A stretch of DNA of 64,000 nucleotides. Origin: Alphaproteobacteria bacterium (GTDB lineage: Bacteria > Pseudomonadota > Alphaproteobacteria > GCA-016699305). The stretch is from assembly GCA_016699305.1 (NCBI GenBank), contig CP064970.1, positions 310,001-374,000 of the forward strand. Reading direction: 5' to 3'. Made by a program: the position numbers and the translations under genes. The notes beneath the pieces are model-generated. The model saw only the letters and a list, made by a program, of their open reading frames with translations. It was not told the DNA's origin and ran no database searches. Of the stretch, positions 45,414 to 54,886 are shown piece after piece. Each line of letters opens with the position of its first letter. The stretch's first letter is position 1.

Positions 45414-45983
45414 TTAAACTGCAGCCGTATGCGTGTCAATATTCACTTGCGAACCCAAGGACCGAAGCGCCGCGCATAGGCCGAGGCTCTCACGGATACT
45501 GAGCATGTCATGGACCGTGAACCAGCGCAGTGTCTCGTTATGGTCAACGGTCTTTGTTCCCAACTGCGACCGATCCAAGTCAACCAGATGCCAGAACGTG
45601 ACGTCGGTGTGGATGATATCTGCGTCCTGTACATTGGTTCTTGTTACGAAGAACGGCTTAGGCTCGACTTTGTCGGGTCGCATACCAAGTTCCTCGACGA
45701 GTTCGCGTTCGATGGCACAGGCAGAACGTTCATTGACGTCTAAGTGTCCTCCGACCGGGATCCAGGCTTTTGCCTTGGAATGAAAGACGAGTAGGAATTC
45801 ATCGCCTGATCGAATCATGGCATAGGCCGCCAGGTGCATTTTTGGCTCATCGGGCTTGCGAATCCGGTAAGGCGTGTCGCAGGTCCTCAACCATGAGAGA
45901 ACTTGCGCTCTTTCCTTTTGGCTTCGATATCGCGCCTCCGCGCAATCGCTAAGCAGAAGGTTCCGCAATTCCGGATCAATCAC
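45414..45983 (-). CDS. NUDIX hydrolase
   Basis: 189 aa. A complete Nudix box G-x5-E-x7-REL-x-EE-x-G at GGHLDVNERSACAIERELVEELG (split here as GGHLDVNERSACAIE plus RELVEELG) in the middle of the protein. A roughly 50-residue helical N-terminus precedes the beta-sheet core. Such enzymes hydrolyse nucleoside diphosphates linked to another moiety; the substrate cannot be told. It ends 22 bases downstream of the convergent reading limit of the RND gene, which runs in the same direction, so co-transcription with it is possible. Composition is slightly AT-richer than neighbours. Confidence 0.88.
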   Translation of the reverse strand: MIDPELRNLLLSDCAEARYRSQKERAQVLSWLRTCDTPYRIRKPDEPKMHLAAYAMIRSGDEFLLVFHSKAKAWIPVGGHLDVNERSACAIERELVEELGMRPDKVEPKPFFVTRTNVQDADIIHTDVTFWHLVDLDRSQLGTKTVDHNETLRWFTVHDMLSIRESLGLCAALRSLGSQVNIDTHTAAV

Positions 45984-46005
45984 GTCCGACCTCGTTCAAT
46001 GATCT

Positions 46006-49000
46006 TTATTCGTGAATAGCATCCGGCGTCGTGGGCATACGGCGTGACAGCCAGGTATAGGCCACCGGCACCACGAACAGGGTCAGCATGGTACCAAAGC
46101 CCATGCCGCCCACGACCGTCCAGCCGATCTGTTGGCGGCCTTCTGCTCCCGCGCCTGAGGCTAATGCCAAGGGCATGGCACCCAAGATGGTGGCGGCTGT
46201 GGTCATCAGAATGGGACGCAGACGGATGGCGGCGGCTTCGCGCACGGCGTCATGGGCGCTTTCGCCCAAGGTCAGGCGGCGTTGATTGGCGAATTCGACA
46301 ATCAAAATGCCGTGCTTGGCGATCAGGCCGATCAGGGTGACCAAGCCGATTTGGCTGTACACGTTCATCGTGCCCCCCACCAGCCATAGGACAAACAACG
46401 CGCCAACAATGGCCAAAGGCACGCTCAGCATGATGATGAACGGGTCCAACCAGCTTTCATATTGCGCGGCCAGGACCAAGAAGATGAATATCAAGGCCAA
46501 ACCAAAAGTGAACGCCAACGTCCCCGAAGCCTCGCGGAAATCGCGCGAAATGCCGGCCAGGTCGAAACTGGCCTTATCCGTGCCGATCACCTGACGTGCC
46601 GTTTTATCCAAGAAGTCTAAGGCTTGCCCCAATGACACCCCTTCCGCCAGTCCGGCAGTAAGTGTCGCGGCGCGCAATTTGTTGAAGTGGTTCAGCTCTT
46701 TCGGGGCAGCGCGTTCCTCGCTGGTCACGAGGCTGGCCAATTGGACCATCGACCCGCCCGGCGCGCGCACAAAGATCGATGACAGATCCTGTGGCTCACG
46801 GCGACCATCCGCGCCGACTTGCAAGATCACGTCATATTCCTGAGCGTTGGCCGAATAGCGCGTGACCTTGCGGCCTCCGAACAAGGTCTCCAAGGCATCG
46901 CCGATCGTGGCCACGTCTAGGCCCATCAGAGCGGCCTTGTCGCGGTTGATGGTAAAGCGCAATTCCGGCTTGGTCAGTTTCAGGTCGGTATCCATGTTCG
47001 AAAACAACTTGCTTTCACCGGCCTTGGCCATCAGCTGGCCCATCATGCCGTTCAGCTCGGTCCATGAAGCGCCGGTTTGCACCACGAATTGCACCGGCTG
47101 TTGCCCTGGCCCACTCCCCAAAGGCGGCGGATTGATCGGGAAAGCCAACACCCCCGGCATGGACATAAACTGCCCGAACATCTGCCCGATAATCGCCTGC
47201 ACGGGTCGTTTGCGATCCTCCCAAGGCTGCAACCCGATGAAGGAAATCGCCTGATTGACCACGGGAAAACCCACAACCATGAAATAACGAATCTGTTCGG
47301 GTATCTTGTCGTACATGGCCTCCATCTGGCGGGTATAGCCATCCAGGAAATCCAGCGAAGCGCCTTCGGGCGCAATCGCGATACCCATGAACAGGCTGCG
47401 ATCCTCCGCCGGGGCCAATTCCTGGGGCAGGATTTTGACCATCACACCGCCTAGAACAAGAACCAACAGCAAGCCCAGAACGACCCAGCGTCTTCTGTCC
47501 AAAACGTCCGCCAGGCTGCGGCGATAAGATGCCGTCAGATTGTCTAACAATCCGCCCAGATAATTATCCGTCCGCGCCAAGATGCCAGGCGGCTTTCCCT
47601 GCGTATCGTGGCCGGCGTCCAGATGGGGATGGCGACGCAACAACCGCGCGCACATCATGGGGCTAAGCGTCAAGGCCACCACGCCCGAGACCAAGACCAT
47701 CCCGGCCAAGGTCAGCGCAAATTCCGTGAACAACCGGCCCGTCTTACCACCCGCGAAAGCGACAGGCGCATACACCGCCGCCAGAGTGATGGACATGGCG
47801 ACAATGGCCATCACGATTTCACGACTGCCCTTGAAGGCGGCCTGAAACGGCGTCTCGCCTTCTTCAATATGACGCTGAATGTTTTCAAGCATCACGATGG
47901 CGTCATCGACCACCAATCCCACCGCCATGACCAGCGATAGCAGGGTCAAGGTGTTGATGCTAAAGCCCAGCAGACTCATGATCGCAAAGCCCGCCGTCAG
48001 GCAAATGGGGATCGTGATGATGGGAATCAAGGTCGCGCGCAGGCTGCGCAAGAATAAGAAAATCACCAACACCACGAAGATCACGGCCTCGATAATCGTG
48101 TGCCAGACAGATTCGATCGAACGCTCGATAAACACCGAGGAGTCATAGGCGATCCCGACTTCCATACCCTCGGGCAACTGGCTGCGCAAAGACGGGAAAA
48201 CGCCATACAAAGCCTTGGCCACCTCAATCGGATTACCGATAGATTGCTTCACAACGCCCAAGGCCACGGCGGGACGGCCATTATAGCGCACATGGGTGCG
48301 GTCATCGGCGGCGGCCACTTCGATTCGCGCGACATCGGCCAGGCGAACCAGATACCCCTTTTCAGCCCGCAAGACGATATCCGCGAATTCCTGCGGCGTG
48401 GACAGGCGCGTGCTGCCCGATAACGTCAGTTCACGATCAGGCCCTTCCAAACGACCGGCGGGCACGTCCAGATTTTGGCGGCGCAAAGCGGCCTCGACAT
48501 CCGAGGGCGTCAGATGAAAAGCTTGCAGACGGTCGCGGTCCAGCCAAATTCGCATAGCCTGACGCCGCTCGCCGAAAATGCGCACCTGGGCCACGCCCGG
48601 CAGAGCCTTTAGCCTGTCGGCGACCACGCGATCCGCAAAATCCGTGATTTCAAGCGGCGTGTGCCGATTGCTGGAAAAAGACAAATAGATAATCGGCTGG
48701 GCATCGGCCTCGGTCTTGGCGATGATCGGCTCGTCGATTTGGGTGGGCAACTGGCCGCGCACGCGCGACACGCGGTCCCTCACATCCGCCGCCGCCGCAT
48801 CGGAGTCTCGCCCCAATCGAAAGGTCAGGGTGATTTGGCTTCTTTCCTGCCGACTGACCGAGGTCATGATATCGAGCCCCTCGACACCGGCCAGCGAGTC
48901 TTCCAGCACCTTGCCGATTTGGCTTTCCATAATCTCGGGCGCCGCGCCGCGATAGGTGGTCTCGACGGTGATAACCGTGGCATCGGTATTGGGGTATTCG

Positions 49001-49104
49001 CGCAAAGACAAGCGCTGATAGGCGATAAGCCCCAGCACAATCAGCACCAAATTCATCACCGTGGCCAAAACGGGCCGCTTGATACACAATTCAGGCAGGG
49101 ACAT
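46006..49104 (-). CDS. RND-family multidrug efflux pump, inner-membrane subunit
   Basis: 1032 aa. Proton-driven trimeric pump of the AcrB/MexB class: N-terminal helix after KRPVLATVMNLVLIVLG, the porter domains, the TM4 motif GLVVDDAIVMLENIQRH with the paired Asp that carry protons, and the C-terminal half with the second porter and TM7-12 (including FANQRRLTLGESAHDAV). The MdtB/C- or OqxB-like FAIMSLLGFSINTLTLLSLV block is present. The periplasmic adaptor (AcrA) and outer-membrane channel are not next to it; a 67-base gap separates it from the Aas-like gene upstream. Substrates are unknown. Confidence 0.93.
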   Translation of the reverse strand: MSLPELCIKRPVLATVMNLVLIVLGLIAYQRLSLREYPNTDATVITVETTYRGAAPEIMESQIGKVLEDSLAGVEGLDIMTSVSRQERSQITLTFRLGRDSDAAAADVRDRVSRVRGQLPTQIDEPIIAKTEADAQPIIYLSFSSNRHTPLEITDFADRVVADRLKALPGVAQVRIFGERRQAMRIWLDRDRLQAFHLTPSDVEAALRRQNLDVPAGRLEGPDRELTLSGSTRLSTPQEFADIVLRAEKGYLVRLADVARIEVAAADDRTHVRYNGRPAVALGVVKQSIGNPIEVAKALYGVFPSLRSQLPEGMEVGIAYDSSVFIERSIESVWHTIIEAVIFVVLVIFLFLRSLRATLIPIITIPICLTAGFAIMSLLGFSINTLTLLSLVMAVGLVVDDAIVMLENIQRHIEEGETPFQAAFKGSREIVMAIVAMSITLAAVYAPVAFAGGKTGRLFTEFALTLAGMVLVSGVVALTLSPMMCARLLRRHPHLDAGHDTQGKPPGILARTDNYLGGLLDNLTASYRRSLADVLDRRRWVVLGLLLVLVLGGVMVKILPQELAPAEDRSLFMGIAIAPEGASLDFLDGYTRQMEAMYDKIPEQIRYFMVVGFPVVNQAISFIGLQPWEDRKRPVQAIIGQMFGQFMSMPGVLAFPINPPPLGSGPGQQPVQFVVQTGASWTELNGMMGQLMAKAGESKLFSNMDTDLKLTKPELRFTINRDKAALMGLDVATIGDALETLFGGRKVTRYSANAQEYDVILQVGADGRREPQDLSSIFVRAPGGSMVQLASLVTSEERAAPKELNHFNKLRAATLTAGLAEGVSLGQALDFLDKTARQVIGTDKASFDLAGISRDFREASGTLAFTFGLALIFIFLVLAAQYESWLDPFIIMLSVPLAIVGALFVLWLVGGTMNVYSQIGLVTLIGLIAKHGILIVEFANQRRLTLGESAHDAVREAAAIRLRPILMTTAATILGAMPLALASGAGAEGRQQIGWTVVGGMGFGTMLTLFVVPVAYTWLSRRMPTTPDAIHE

Positions 49105-49171
49105 CGCACACCATCAATCGTGGAAAAGGGTTGCGTATGTTTGTACGCCGCGCCACCCGTTTTGTCACGAA

Positions 49172-52100
49172 TTACGAGTCCTGCTTGCCTTCCTCTTCGG
49201 TTCGGGAGGCAAATTCCGTCAACGTCACATAATCCATCTTCCCGCTGGGCAAAACGGGCAGGCTGGGTAACACCACCACACGGCGCGGCAAGGCCAATTC
49301 GCTTAAGCCCAAAGACGGCGCAGCTTGTTGCAATTCCTGGCGGGTGGCTCCGATACGGTCCGTATATAATACCAGATGTTCGCCCTTGCGCGGGTCAGGC
49401 AGATTGACCACGGCATGTTTGGATACCGGCCACAGATGCCCGGCGGCTTCCTCGACCGCCGCCAGGGACACCATCTCGCCGCCGATTTTGGCAAAGCGTT
49501 TGACACGGCCCAGAATGGTCACGAATCCCGACTCGTCCACGGTCACGATATCGCCCGTGTCGTACCAACCATCGGCCAAAGGTTGCAAAACACCGGGGGC
49601 TTCCGCGCGCAAATAGCCCAGCATCACATTCGGTCCGCGCACGAATAACCTTCCACCCTCGGCGATCCATGGCACGGTTTCCAAACGCCATTCCACGCCC
49701 GGCAAGAAGCGTCCCACCCCCAAAGAGCGATTGAACAAACATGTGTTCAAGGACAAGACAGGAGCGGTTTCCGTCGCGCCATAGCCTTCGAATATGCGCA
49801 CGCCGAATTTATCCGACCATTGCCGGCGGGTTTCCTCACGCAGACGCTCCGCCCCGGCGAAGACATAGCGCAGGCTGTAGAAATCATAAGGATGCGCCAT
49901 GCGCGCGTAACCGGACAGAAACGTGTCAGTGCCAAACAGGATGGTGGCGTTGCTGTCATAGCTTAGCTTGGGAACGATGCGGTAATGCAAAGGCGACGGA
50001 TACAAGAAGGTGCGCGTCCCCGCCAGTAAAGGCAGCAACAATCCCACCGTCAAGCCGAAGGCGTGAAAGATCGGCAAGGCGTTGAAAACGATATCGCCGG
50101 GATGAAAATCGATGCAGGCGGCAAGCTGATACCGATTGCTCAGCAGATTGCCGTGACTGAGAGCCACGCCCTTGGGCGAGCCTTCCGACCCGGAGGTGAA
50201 CATCACCACCGCCGCATCATTCTCGCGCAGTCCATAGCCTCGATGCCAGCGCCGCGCAAAAAAGCGCAAAGCCCATGCCGTCAATCGTTGCCCCAGATCG
50301 ATTTGCGAGACGAGATCCTCGATATAAATCAGGCGGCATTGTGCCGAGAGAGCCTCGACACTTTTGTCCAGACGCGCGGCCTCGATAAAACGGCGCGATG
50401 TCAGCACCAGGCGAACGCCCGCCGTGCGGCAACAGGCAACCTGTATCTTGGCCGCCGCCCCGACATTCAGCATGGCCGGAACCCGCCCAATAGCCTGAAG
50501 GGCCGTCACGGTGACCGCCGTGCCCACGGCATTGGGCAACAACACGCCGACCACTTCGCCGCGCAGGCTTTCATGCTGCAATCTTCGCCCTAGGGCCATC
50601 GCGCCGAGCAACAGGCGGTCATAGCTCATCGGGCGACGCTGCGGGTCTTCCAGAATGATATGTCCGCCGCCATGCATGGCGCGGGCGTCCAAGATAGCCT
50701 CGAACAACGAGGGCGGATGCGGCCGCGTCTGTACCATCAATTGGCACATCAGGTCGTAAAGCTGACAAGCGGCCTTTTGCCGCCGCACGGAAGACTTGCC
50801 ACCTTCGGGAACGGCAAGACGTACGGGCGCGCCGATGGTGATGCGAATGCGCGGAAAGCGACGCAGACGCATCTTGCGTCCCAGCATCGAGAACGTAGAG
50901 TACTGCGCCCCCTCGATGCGCACCGGCACAATCGGCGCATTCGCCTTATCCGCGATCATGGCCGGGCCTTCATTCACCTTCATCAATGTGCCGGTGGTGG
51001 TGATGCGTCCTTCGGGAAAGATCACCAAATGCGCGCCTTCGGCCACCAGATGGATCAAGGATTTGGCGGATAGAGGATGCATAGGATCAATGGGAACCAA
51101 GCGCACCAAGGGCGTGATGAACTTCATGCACCACCAATTGGCCACGTTGCTGTGGATGGCGAAACAAGGCCGACCCGGCAGAAACACCGCCAACAGCACG
51201 CCGTCCAACCACGATACATGATTGGACACGATCACCGCTTTGTCCCCCGCCGCCACTATATTCTCCGCGCCGACGACACGCACGTCATAGGCAGCGCGCA
51301 ACAGGGCGCGCAAAGCCGACTTCACGATCCCTTGAGGCACCAGCACGCATACCGCCACGCTGACGAACAAGCTGAGAAAGGCGACCAAGGCGAACAGGCT
51401 TTTGATGCTTCCACCCATGGAAGTCACGGCAATCGCCAACAGCGAAGATAGCGTCATTAAAGCCGCGCTGATGATATTATCAGCCGAGATGATGCGTGAA
51501 ATACGATCCGGCGGCGAGCGATGCTGAATAAGGGCGTAAAGCGGCACGGAATAGAGTCCGCCGCAGGCTGCGATCAGTGTCAGATCGGCCATGATGCGCC
51601 ACCCCGCCATCTGGGTAACAAAAGCCGAGAGCGTCAGCAGTTCCTGTCCCTGCTCGCGCACGAAAACCGCGCCGCTGGCAAGGCTTAGGTCAAACGAGAA
51701 AACGGTCATGCCCAGTGCCGCGAAAGGCACCAGATGCGCCTCGATCCTGCCCTTCAAAATACGGTTGCACAGCAACGAGCCGGTAGCCACGCCGCAAGAA
51801 AACAGAACCAGGAACAACGTCACCAATTCCTGCCCGCCGCCCAGGCTGTGTTTGACGTAACTGGGGAACTGCCCCAGATAGAGCGATCCGACGAACCAGA
51901 ACCATCCGATCCCCAAAACCGCCGGAAAGATCGTGGGCATGGCCGCCGCTTGGCGCACGGTATCGACGGTCGAGGCAAAGACGTTGCGCCGCAACGGCAA
52001 ATCGGGTGCCAGACTGGGCGCATGCGGGATATGCAAACTGACCCACCAGGCCAGGATGCTCAGTCCCAACATCGTCGCGGCCACGGCCCATGCGCCGCCC

Positions 52101-52627
52101 TCATGCGCCGCCATCACACCGCCCGCGATGGTGCCCAATAGGATGGATAGGAAACTACCTGCGTCGATCAGTCCATTGCCCGCCAGCAATTCGCGCTGTT
52201 CTAGATGCTGGGGCAGCAGACCATATTTCAGCGGTCCAAAAAACGACGACTGCGTCCCTGTCAGGAACAAGGTGAACAACATCCCCGGCACGCTTCCCGC
52301 GACCATGGCCACACCGCCCAGCGCCATAATGCCGATCTCGGCCAGCTTCAAACGCTGTATCAACATCGGCTTTTGGTATTTGTCCGCCATCTGCCCGGCC
52401 AGGGCCGAAAAGAAGAAATACGGCAACATGAACAAGGCCGTGGCCAAAGGCACCAGAATCCCCGCCTGACTGCCTCCGTCTTCTTGCAGCAGACGGAACG
52501 TCACCAGAATGGCAAAGGCGTTGCGAAAGACATTGTCGTTGAAGGCACCCAAGGACTGCACCACCATCAACGGCAAGAAACGACGACTACGCAGCAAATC
52601 CATCAAGCCTACGGAACCTGTTATCAT
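49172..52627 (-). CDS. aas: three-domain Aas-like protein: MFS flippase, PlsC acyltransferase, acyl-ACP/CoA synthetase
   Basis: 1151 aa joining activities used for lysophospholipid re-acylation. Residues about 1-430 are a 12-helix MFS/LplT-type transporter (PLMVVQSLGAFNDNVFRN at the start). About 440-640 is a PlsC acyltransferase with NHVSWLDGVLL (the H-x4-D motif) and FPEGRITTTGTL. About 660-1151 is an AMP-binding acyl-adenylate synthetase with MFTSGSEGSPKGVALSHGN and YGATETAPVLSLN. The plan equals LplT fused to Aas, which in E. coli are two adjacent genes. It would flip lysophospholipid inward and re-acylate it. 68 bases upstream lies nth on the same strand. Confidence 0.92.
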   Translation of the reverse strand: MITGSVGLMDLLRSRRFLPLMVVQSLGAFNDNVFRNAFAILVTFRLLQEDGGSQAGILVPLATALFMLPYFFFSALAGQMADKYQKPMLIQRLKLAEIGIMALGGVAMVAGSVPGMLFTLFLTGTQSSFFGPLKYGLLPQHLEQRELLAGNGLIDAGSFLSILLGTIAGGVMAAHEGGAWAVAATMLGLSILAWWVSLHIPHAPSLAPDLPLRRNVFASTVDTVRQAAAMPTIFPAVLGIGWFWFVGSLYLGQFPSYVKHSLGGGQELVTLFLVLFSCGVATGSLLCNRILKGRIEAHLVPFAALGMTVFSFDLSLASGAVFVREQGQELLTLSAFVTQMAGWRIMADLTLIAACGGLYSVPLYALIQHRSPPDRISRIISADNIISAALMTLSSLLAIAVTSMGGSIKSLFALVAFLSLFVSVAVCVLVPQGIVKSALRALLRAAYDVRVVGAENIVAAGDKAVIVSNHVSWLDGVLLAVFLPGRPCFAIHSNVANWWCMKFITPLVRLVPIDPMHPLSAKSLIHLVAEGAHLVIFPEGRITTTGTLMKVNEGPAMIADKANAPIVPVRIEGAQYSTFSMLGRKMRLRRFPRIRITIGAPVRLAVPEGGKSSVRRQKAACQLYDLMCQLMVQTRPHPPSLFEAILDARAMHGGGHIILEDPQRRPMSYDRLLLGAMALGRRLQHESLRGEVVGVLLPNAVGTAVTVTALQAIGRVPAMLNVGAAAKIQVACCRTAGVRLVLTSRRFIEAARLDKSVEALSAQCRLIYIEDLVSQIDLGQRLTAWALRFFARRWHRGYGLRENDAAVVMFTSGSEGSPKGVALSHGNLLSNRYQLAACIDFHPGDIVFNALPIFHAFGLTVGLLLPLLAGTRTFLYPSPLHYRIVPKLSYDSNATILFGTDTFLSGYARMAHPYDFYSLRYVFAGAERLREETRRQWSDKFGVRIFEGYGATETAPVLSLNTCLFNRSLGVGRFLPGVEWRLETVPWIAEGGRLFVRGPNVMLGYLRAEAPGVLQPLADGWYDTGDIVTVDESGFVTILGRVKRFAKIGGEMVSLAAVEEAAGHLWPVSKHAVVNLPDPRKGEHLVLYTDRIGATRQELQQAAPSLGLSELALPRRVVVLPSLPVLPSGKMDYVTLTEFASRTEEEGKQDS

Positions 52628-52695
52628 AGAGCCCTCATCATTCTTCGTGCGGATTAGGGGCTATTGGATAGGCTCAATCCTTAAGGCGACCTTAA

Positions 52696-53328
52696 TTAAA
52701 CCGCCTTCTGCGACCAATTGCACAGATCATGCACCGGACACGCCATGCATTTGGGCGCGCGCGCCGTGCAGGTATAGCGTCCATGCAAGATCAACCAATG
52801 ATGCGCGCCCACCAACCAACGCGCGGGGATCACGCGCATCAATTCGTCTTCCACCGCGCGCGGCGTTTCGCCTTTGGCAAGTCCTGTCCGATTGGCCACG
52901 CGAAAGACATGCGTATCCACAGCGATCAAAGGCGCATGATCCAAGGTGTTCAAAATAACATTGGCGGTTTTACGGCCCACCCCGGGCAAAGCCTCAAGCG
53001 CTTCGCGGTCATGGGGCACCTGACCTTGATGCTGCGCTTGCAAAATATGCGATAGCCCGATGATATAACGCGCTTTTGAACGAAAAAGGCCGATGGTCTT
53101 TATCAGGTCGCATAAATTTTCTTCGCCCAGTTCCAGCATCTTCTCTGGCGAGTCGGCCAGTTTGAACAGCCCCGCCGTAGCCTTGTTCACACCGGCATCC
53201 GTCGCCTGCGCTGATAACACCACCGCCACCAGCAAGGTGAACGGGTTCGTATAGACCAACTCGGTCGTGGGATCGGGGCGCTCTTGCTTGAGGCGCGCAA
53301 AGAACTGGTCAATCTGGCGTGGGGTCAT
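52696..53328 (-). CDS. nth: endonuclease III
   Basis: Base-excision-repair DNA glycosylase/AP lyase for oxidised pyrimidines. 210 aa with the helix-hairpin-helix LPGVGRKTANVILN holding the catalytic Lys, the catalytic Asp in AVDTHVFRVANRTG, and the C-terminal [4Fe-4S] loop C-x6-C-x2-C-x5-C (CTARAPKCMACPVHDLC). All key residues are present. It starts the minus-strand group that continues with the Aas-like gene. Confidence 0.96.
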   Translation of the reverse strand: MTPRQIDQFFARLKQERPDPTTELVYTNPFTLLVAVVLSAQATDAGVNKATAGLFKLADSPEKMLELGEENLCDLIKTIGLFRSKARYIIGLSHILQAQHQGQVPHDREALEALPGVGRKTANVILNTLDHAPLIAVDTHVFRVANRTGLAKGETPRAVEDELMRVIPARWLVGAHHWLILHGRYTCTARAPKCMACPVHDLCNWSQKAV

Positions 53329-53356
53329 GGGGAAGGATGTCCGGCGAGGTGACCAA

Positions 53357-54142
53357 CTAACAGACTGGGCCTTCCTGATGCGATGTGGGCCCTAGCCTCT
53401 TGGCTGGACGATGACATGTCCTGATATCGGATCGCATATCACGCCATTCTTGTAAATTCGAATCAACTCTGCGTTTAATGTTTGTGGCCGATTCTTGTTC
53501 TTTCGATAGCAGTAGTTTCGGCAGCCTTTCCATGACGATTCCCTGCACAAGCTCAAAATCTATAGGCCGACCTATCCGTTTCTGAAACTCAGCTGCAATG
53601 TGTGGTGAGATATTTGGCTTGGACAATAGAGGCGTAAAAAAAAGATTTTCTGGGATATCTGTCTCTTTTACCGAGGCAATATCAATAATGCCGATCTTCC
53701 CGTTTGGTGCGTCCGTATAGTTGCCATTGCAAATGTCAGTATGAATTGATCCATGTATTTCAAACAGAAGCGCCGAGAATTCTCCCAATGCTCTGCCAAT
53801 TCTCTCAATTTCTCGGGGATCGGTCACATCCCATCCATGGCCTTTCCCTAGACGCTGCATTTCTATGTAGTCTGGAGAAGCGCCCCATGAAATAGGGATC
53901 GGTGTTACAAAATATTCTCCATCAAGTGATTGCAGCCTTTGCAGTGTCTTAAATTCTTCCGCTACGGATAGGCCATGTGGCGTATGCCCCGGCTTAATAA
54001 TTTTGATGATGTGTTCTGGTTGGGCTTCCGGGATTATAACAACGCTACTCGGCCCAACACGCACGATCCGTCCGTCTTGGAACATATCTCTGTGTTCTGC
54101 ATCCAGTGTCAGAAACTGCGCGTATAGATGCTCAACATTCAT
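53357..54142 (-). CDS. small kinase-fold protein of unknown substrate
   Basis: 261 aa. A protein-kinase-like core can be read: Lys47 or Lys50 in HIIKIIKPG, an acidic residue of helix C in VAEEFKTLQRL (E62/E63), the catalytic loop HTDICNGN at 134-141 (H-x-D-x4-N) and the DFG-like acidic residue D154 in IGIIDIAS. The glycine-rich loop is weak. It resembles aminoglycoside-type or lipopolysaccharide-type kinases but no named family fits. The C-terminal tail is basic. Strongly AT-biased codons compared with nth set it apart. It runs opposite to and 29 bases from the nth coding block; a partial copy of the recN start follows upstream. Confidence 0.65.
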   Translation of the reverse strand: MNVEHLYAQFLTLDAEHRDMFQDGRIVRVGPSSVVIIPEAQPEHIIKIIKPGHTPHGLSVAEEFKTLQRLQSLDGEYFVTPIPISWGASPDYIEMQRLGKGHGWDVTDPREIERIGRALGEFSALLFEIHGSIHTDICNGNYTDAPNGKIGIIDIASVKETDIPENLFFTPLLSKPNISPHIAAEFQKRIGRPIDFELVQGIVMERLPKLLLSKEQESATNIKRRVDSNLQEWRDMRSDIRTCHRPAKRLGPTSHQEGPVC

Positions 54143-54225
54143 TCAACACCTCGAAACAAAATGCCTCATCGCCTTGGATCTTAGCAAAAAAATTAATGCG
54201 GATCGTTATAAAAAAAACTTTCACA

Positions 54226-54325
54226 GCGCCGCTGTAGTACGAGCTTTGCATGACTCGTAAAGGCTTGGCTGAGTGGGCAACGATAACGTAATGGCATGGT
54301 CTGGTAGCCTTAGCTACAAATTAGA
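54226..54325 (+). repeat. decayed copy of the recN 5' leader and first codons
   Basis: The 100 bases match 54830-54929 (offset 604) at about 85 percent identity by eye, including GCGCCGCTGTAGTA, TAAAGGCTTGGCTGAG and GGGCAACGAT. The recN start codon has become ATA and small indels appear near the right end, so this copy is non-functional. Confidence 0.85.
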
Positions 54326-54375
54326 TGCACGCCCCCCCCCTCTTCCTACCCCCGCCACCTGCTTTCCTTAAATCA

Positions 54376-54444
54376 GAAGGGGAAGGCACCGCCTTGATGT
54401 CCAGGCTATAGGGCCTCAACATCGCGTCAGCCACCTTCCCCTTC
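54376..54444. repeat. nested palindromic element with tiny frame
   Basis: Outer arms GAAGGGGAAGG / CCTTCCCCTTC (11 bp, exact) enclose inner arms GATGT / ACATC and AGGC / GCCT. A 41-codon minus-strand frame (54446 to 54321) crosses it, beginning MKGKVADAMLRPYSLDIKAV. PYSLD recalls the start of IS630-type transposases, but the rest does not match, so this may be a transposon-derived relic, a dispersed palindromic repeat or a structured RNA. Confidence 0.5.
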
Positions 54445-54886
54445 ATCACGGCCTTGGCCCTATAATTCAAACGACTTCTTCAATATACCGCCACCAATAA
54501 GCTAAACCAGTTGTTATACACCGCCACATTATTCTATGGATTTATAAAAAGCCAAGACCACACCAAAATATATGTAGTATTGAAATTGGTATTTATAAAA
54601 TGATTACTTTGTATATACTTGTATTTTAATGAATTATTAACAATTTGTATGAGATAAAATTATTATATTTGGACTTACTCATCAATAACTATTTTTGTGT
54701 GGAATCGATAGAATAAATATATTTTGTCGTACATTTCGATGACAAAAAGCATATGCGAACCTTTTCATATGGAAGAATGCGCCTCGCGTCAGGACCAGCC
54801 GCCGCCGATGACCTCCTGATGGAATCCTCGCGCCGCTGTAGTATAAGCTTTCCATGCTTCATAAAGGCTTGGCTGAGGGGGCAACG

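Larger units (their letters stand above)
54143..54886. other. 744-base non-coding patch upstream of recN
   Basis: No gene I can support. It contains, in order, a decayed copy of the recN leader (54226-54325), a run of 9 C (54332-54340), a palindromic element (54376-54444), a very AT-rich stretch (about 54480-54740), and the recN leader itself. The AT-rich stretch resembles the small-protein insert beside ftsY in composition. Confidence 0.7.

Noticed and set aside
54332..54340. 9-C run as a second phase-variation tract
   Set aside because: It lies in a non-coding patch with no convincing gene crossing it.
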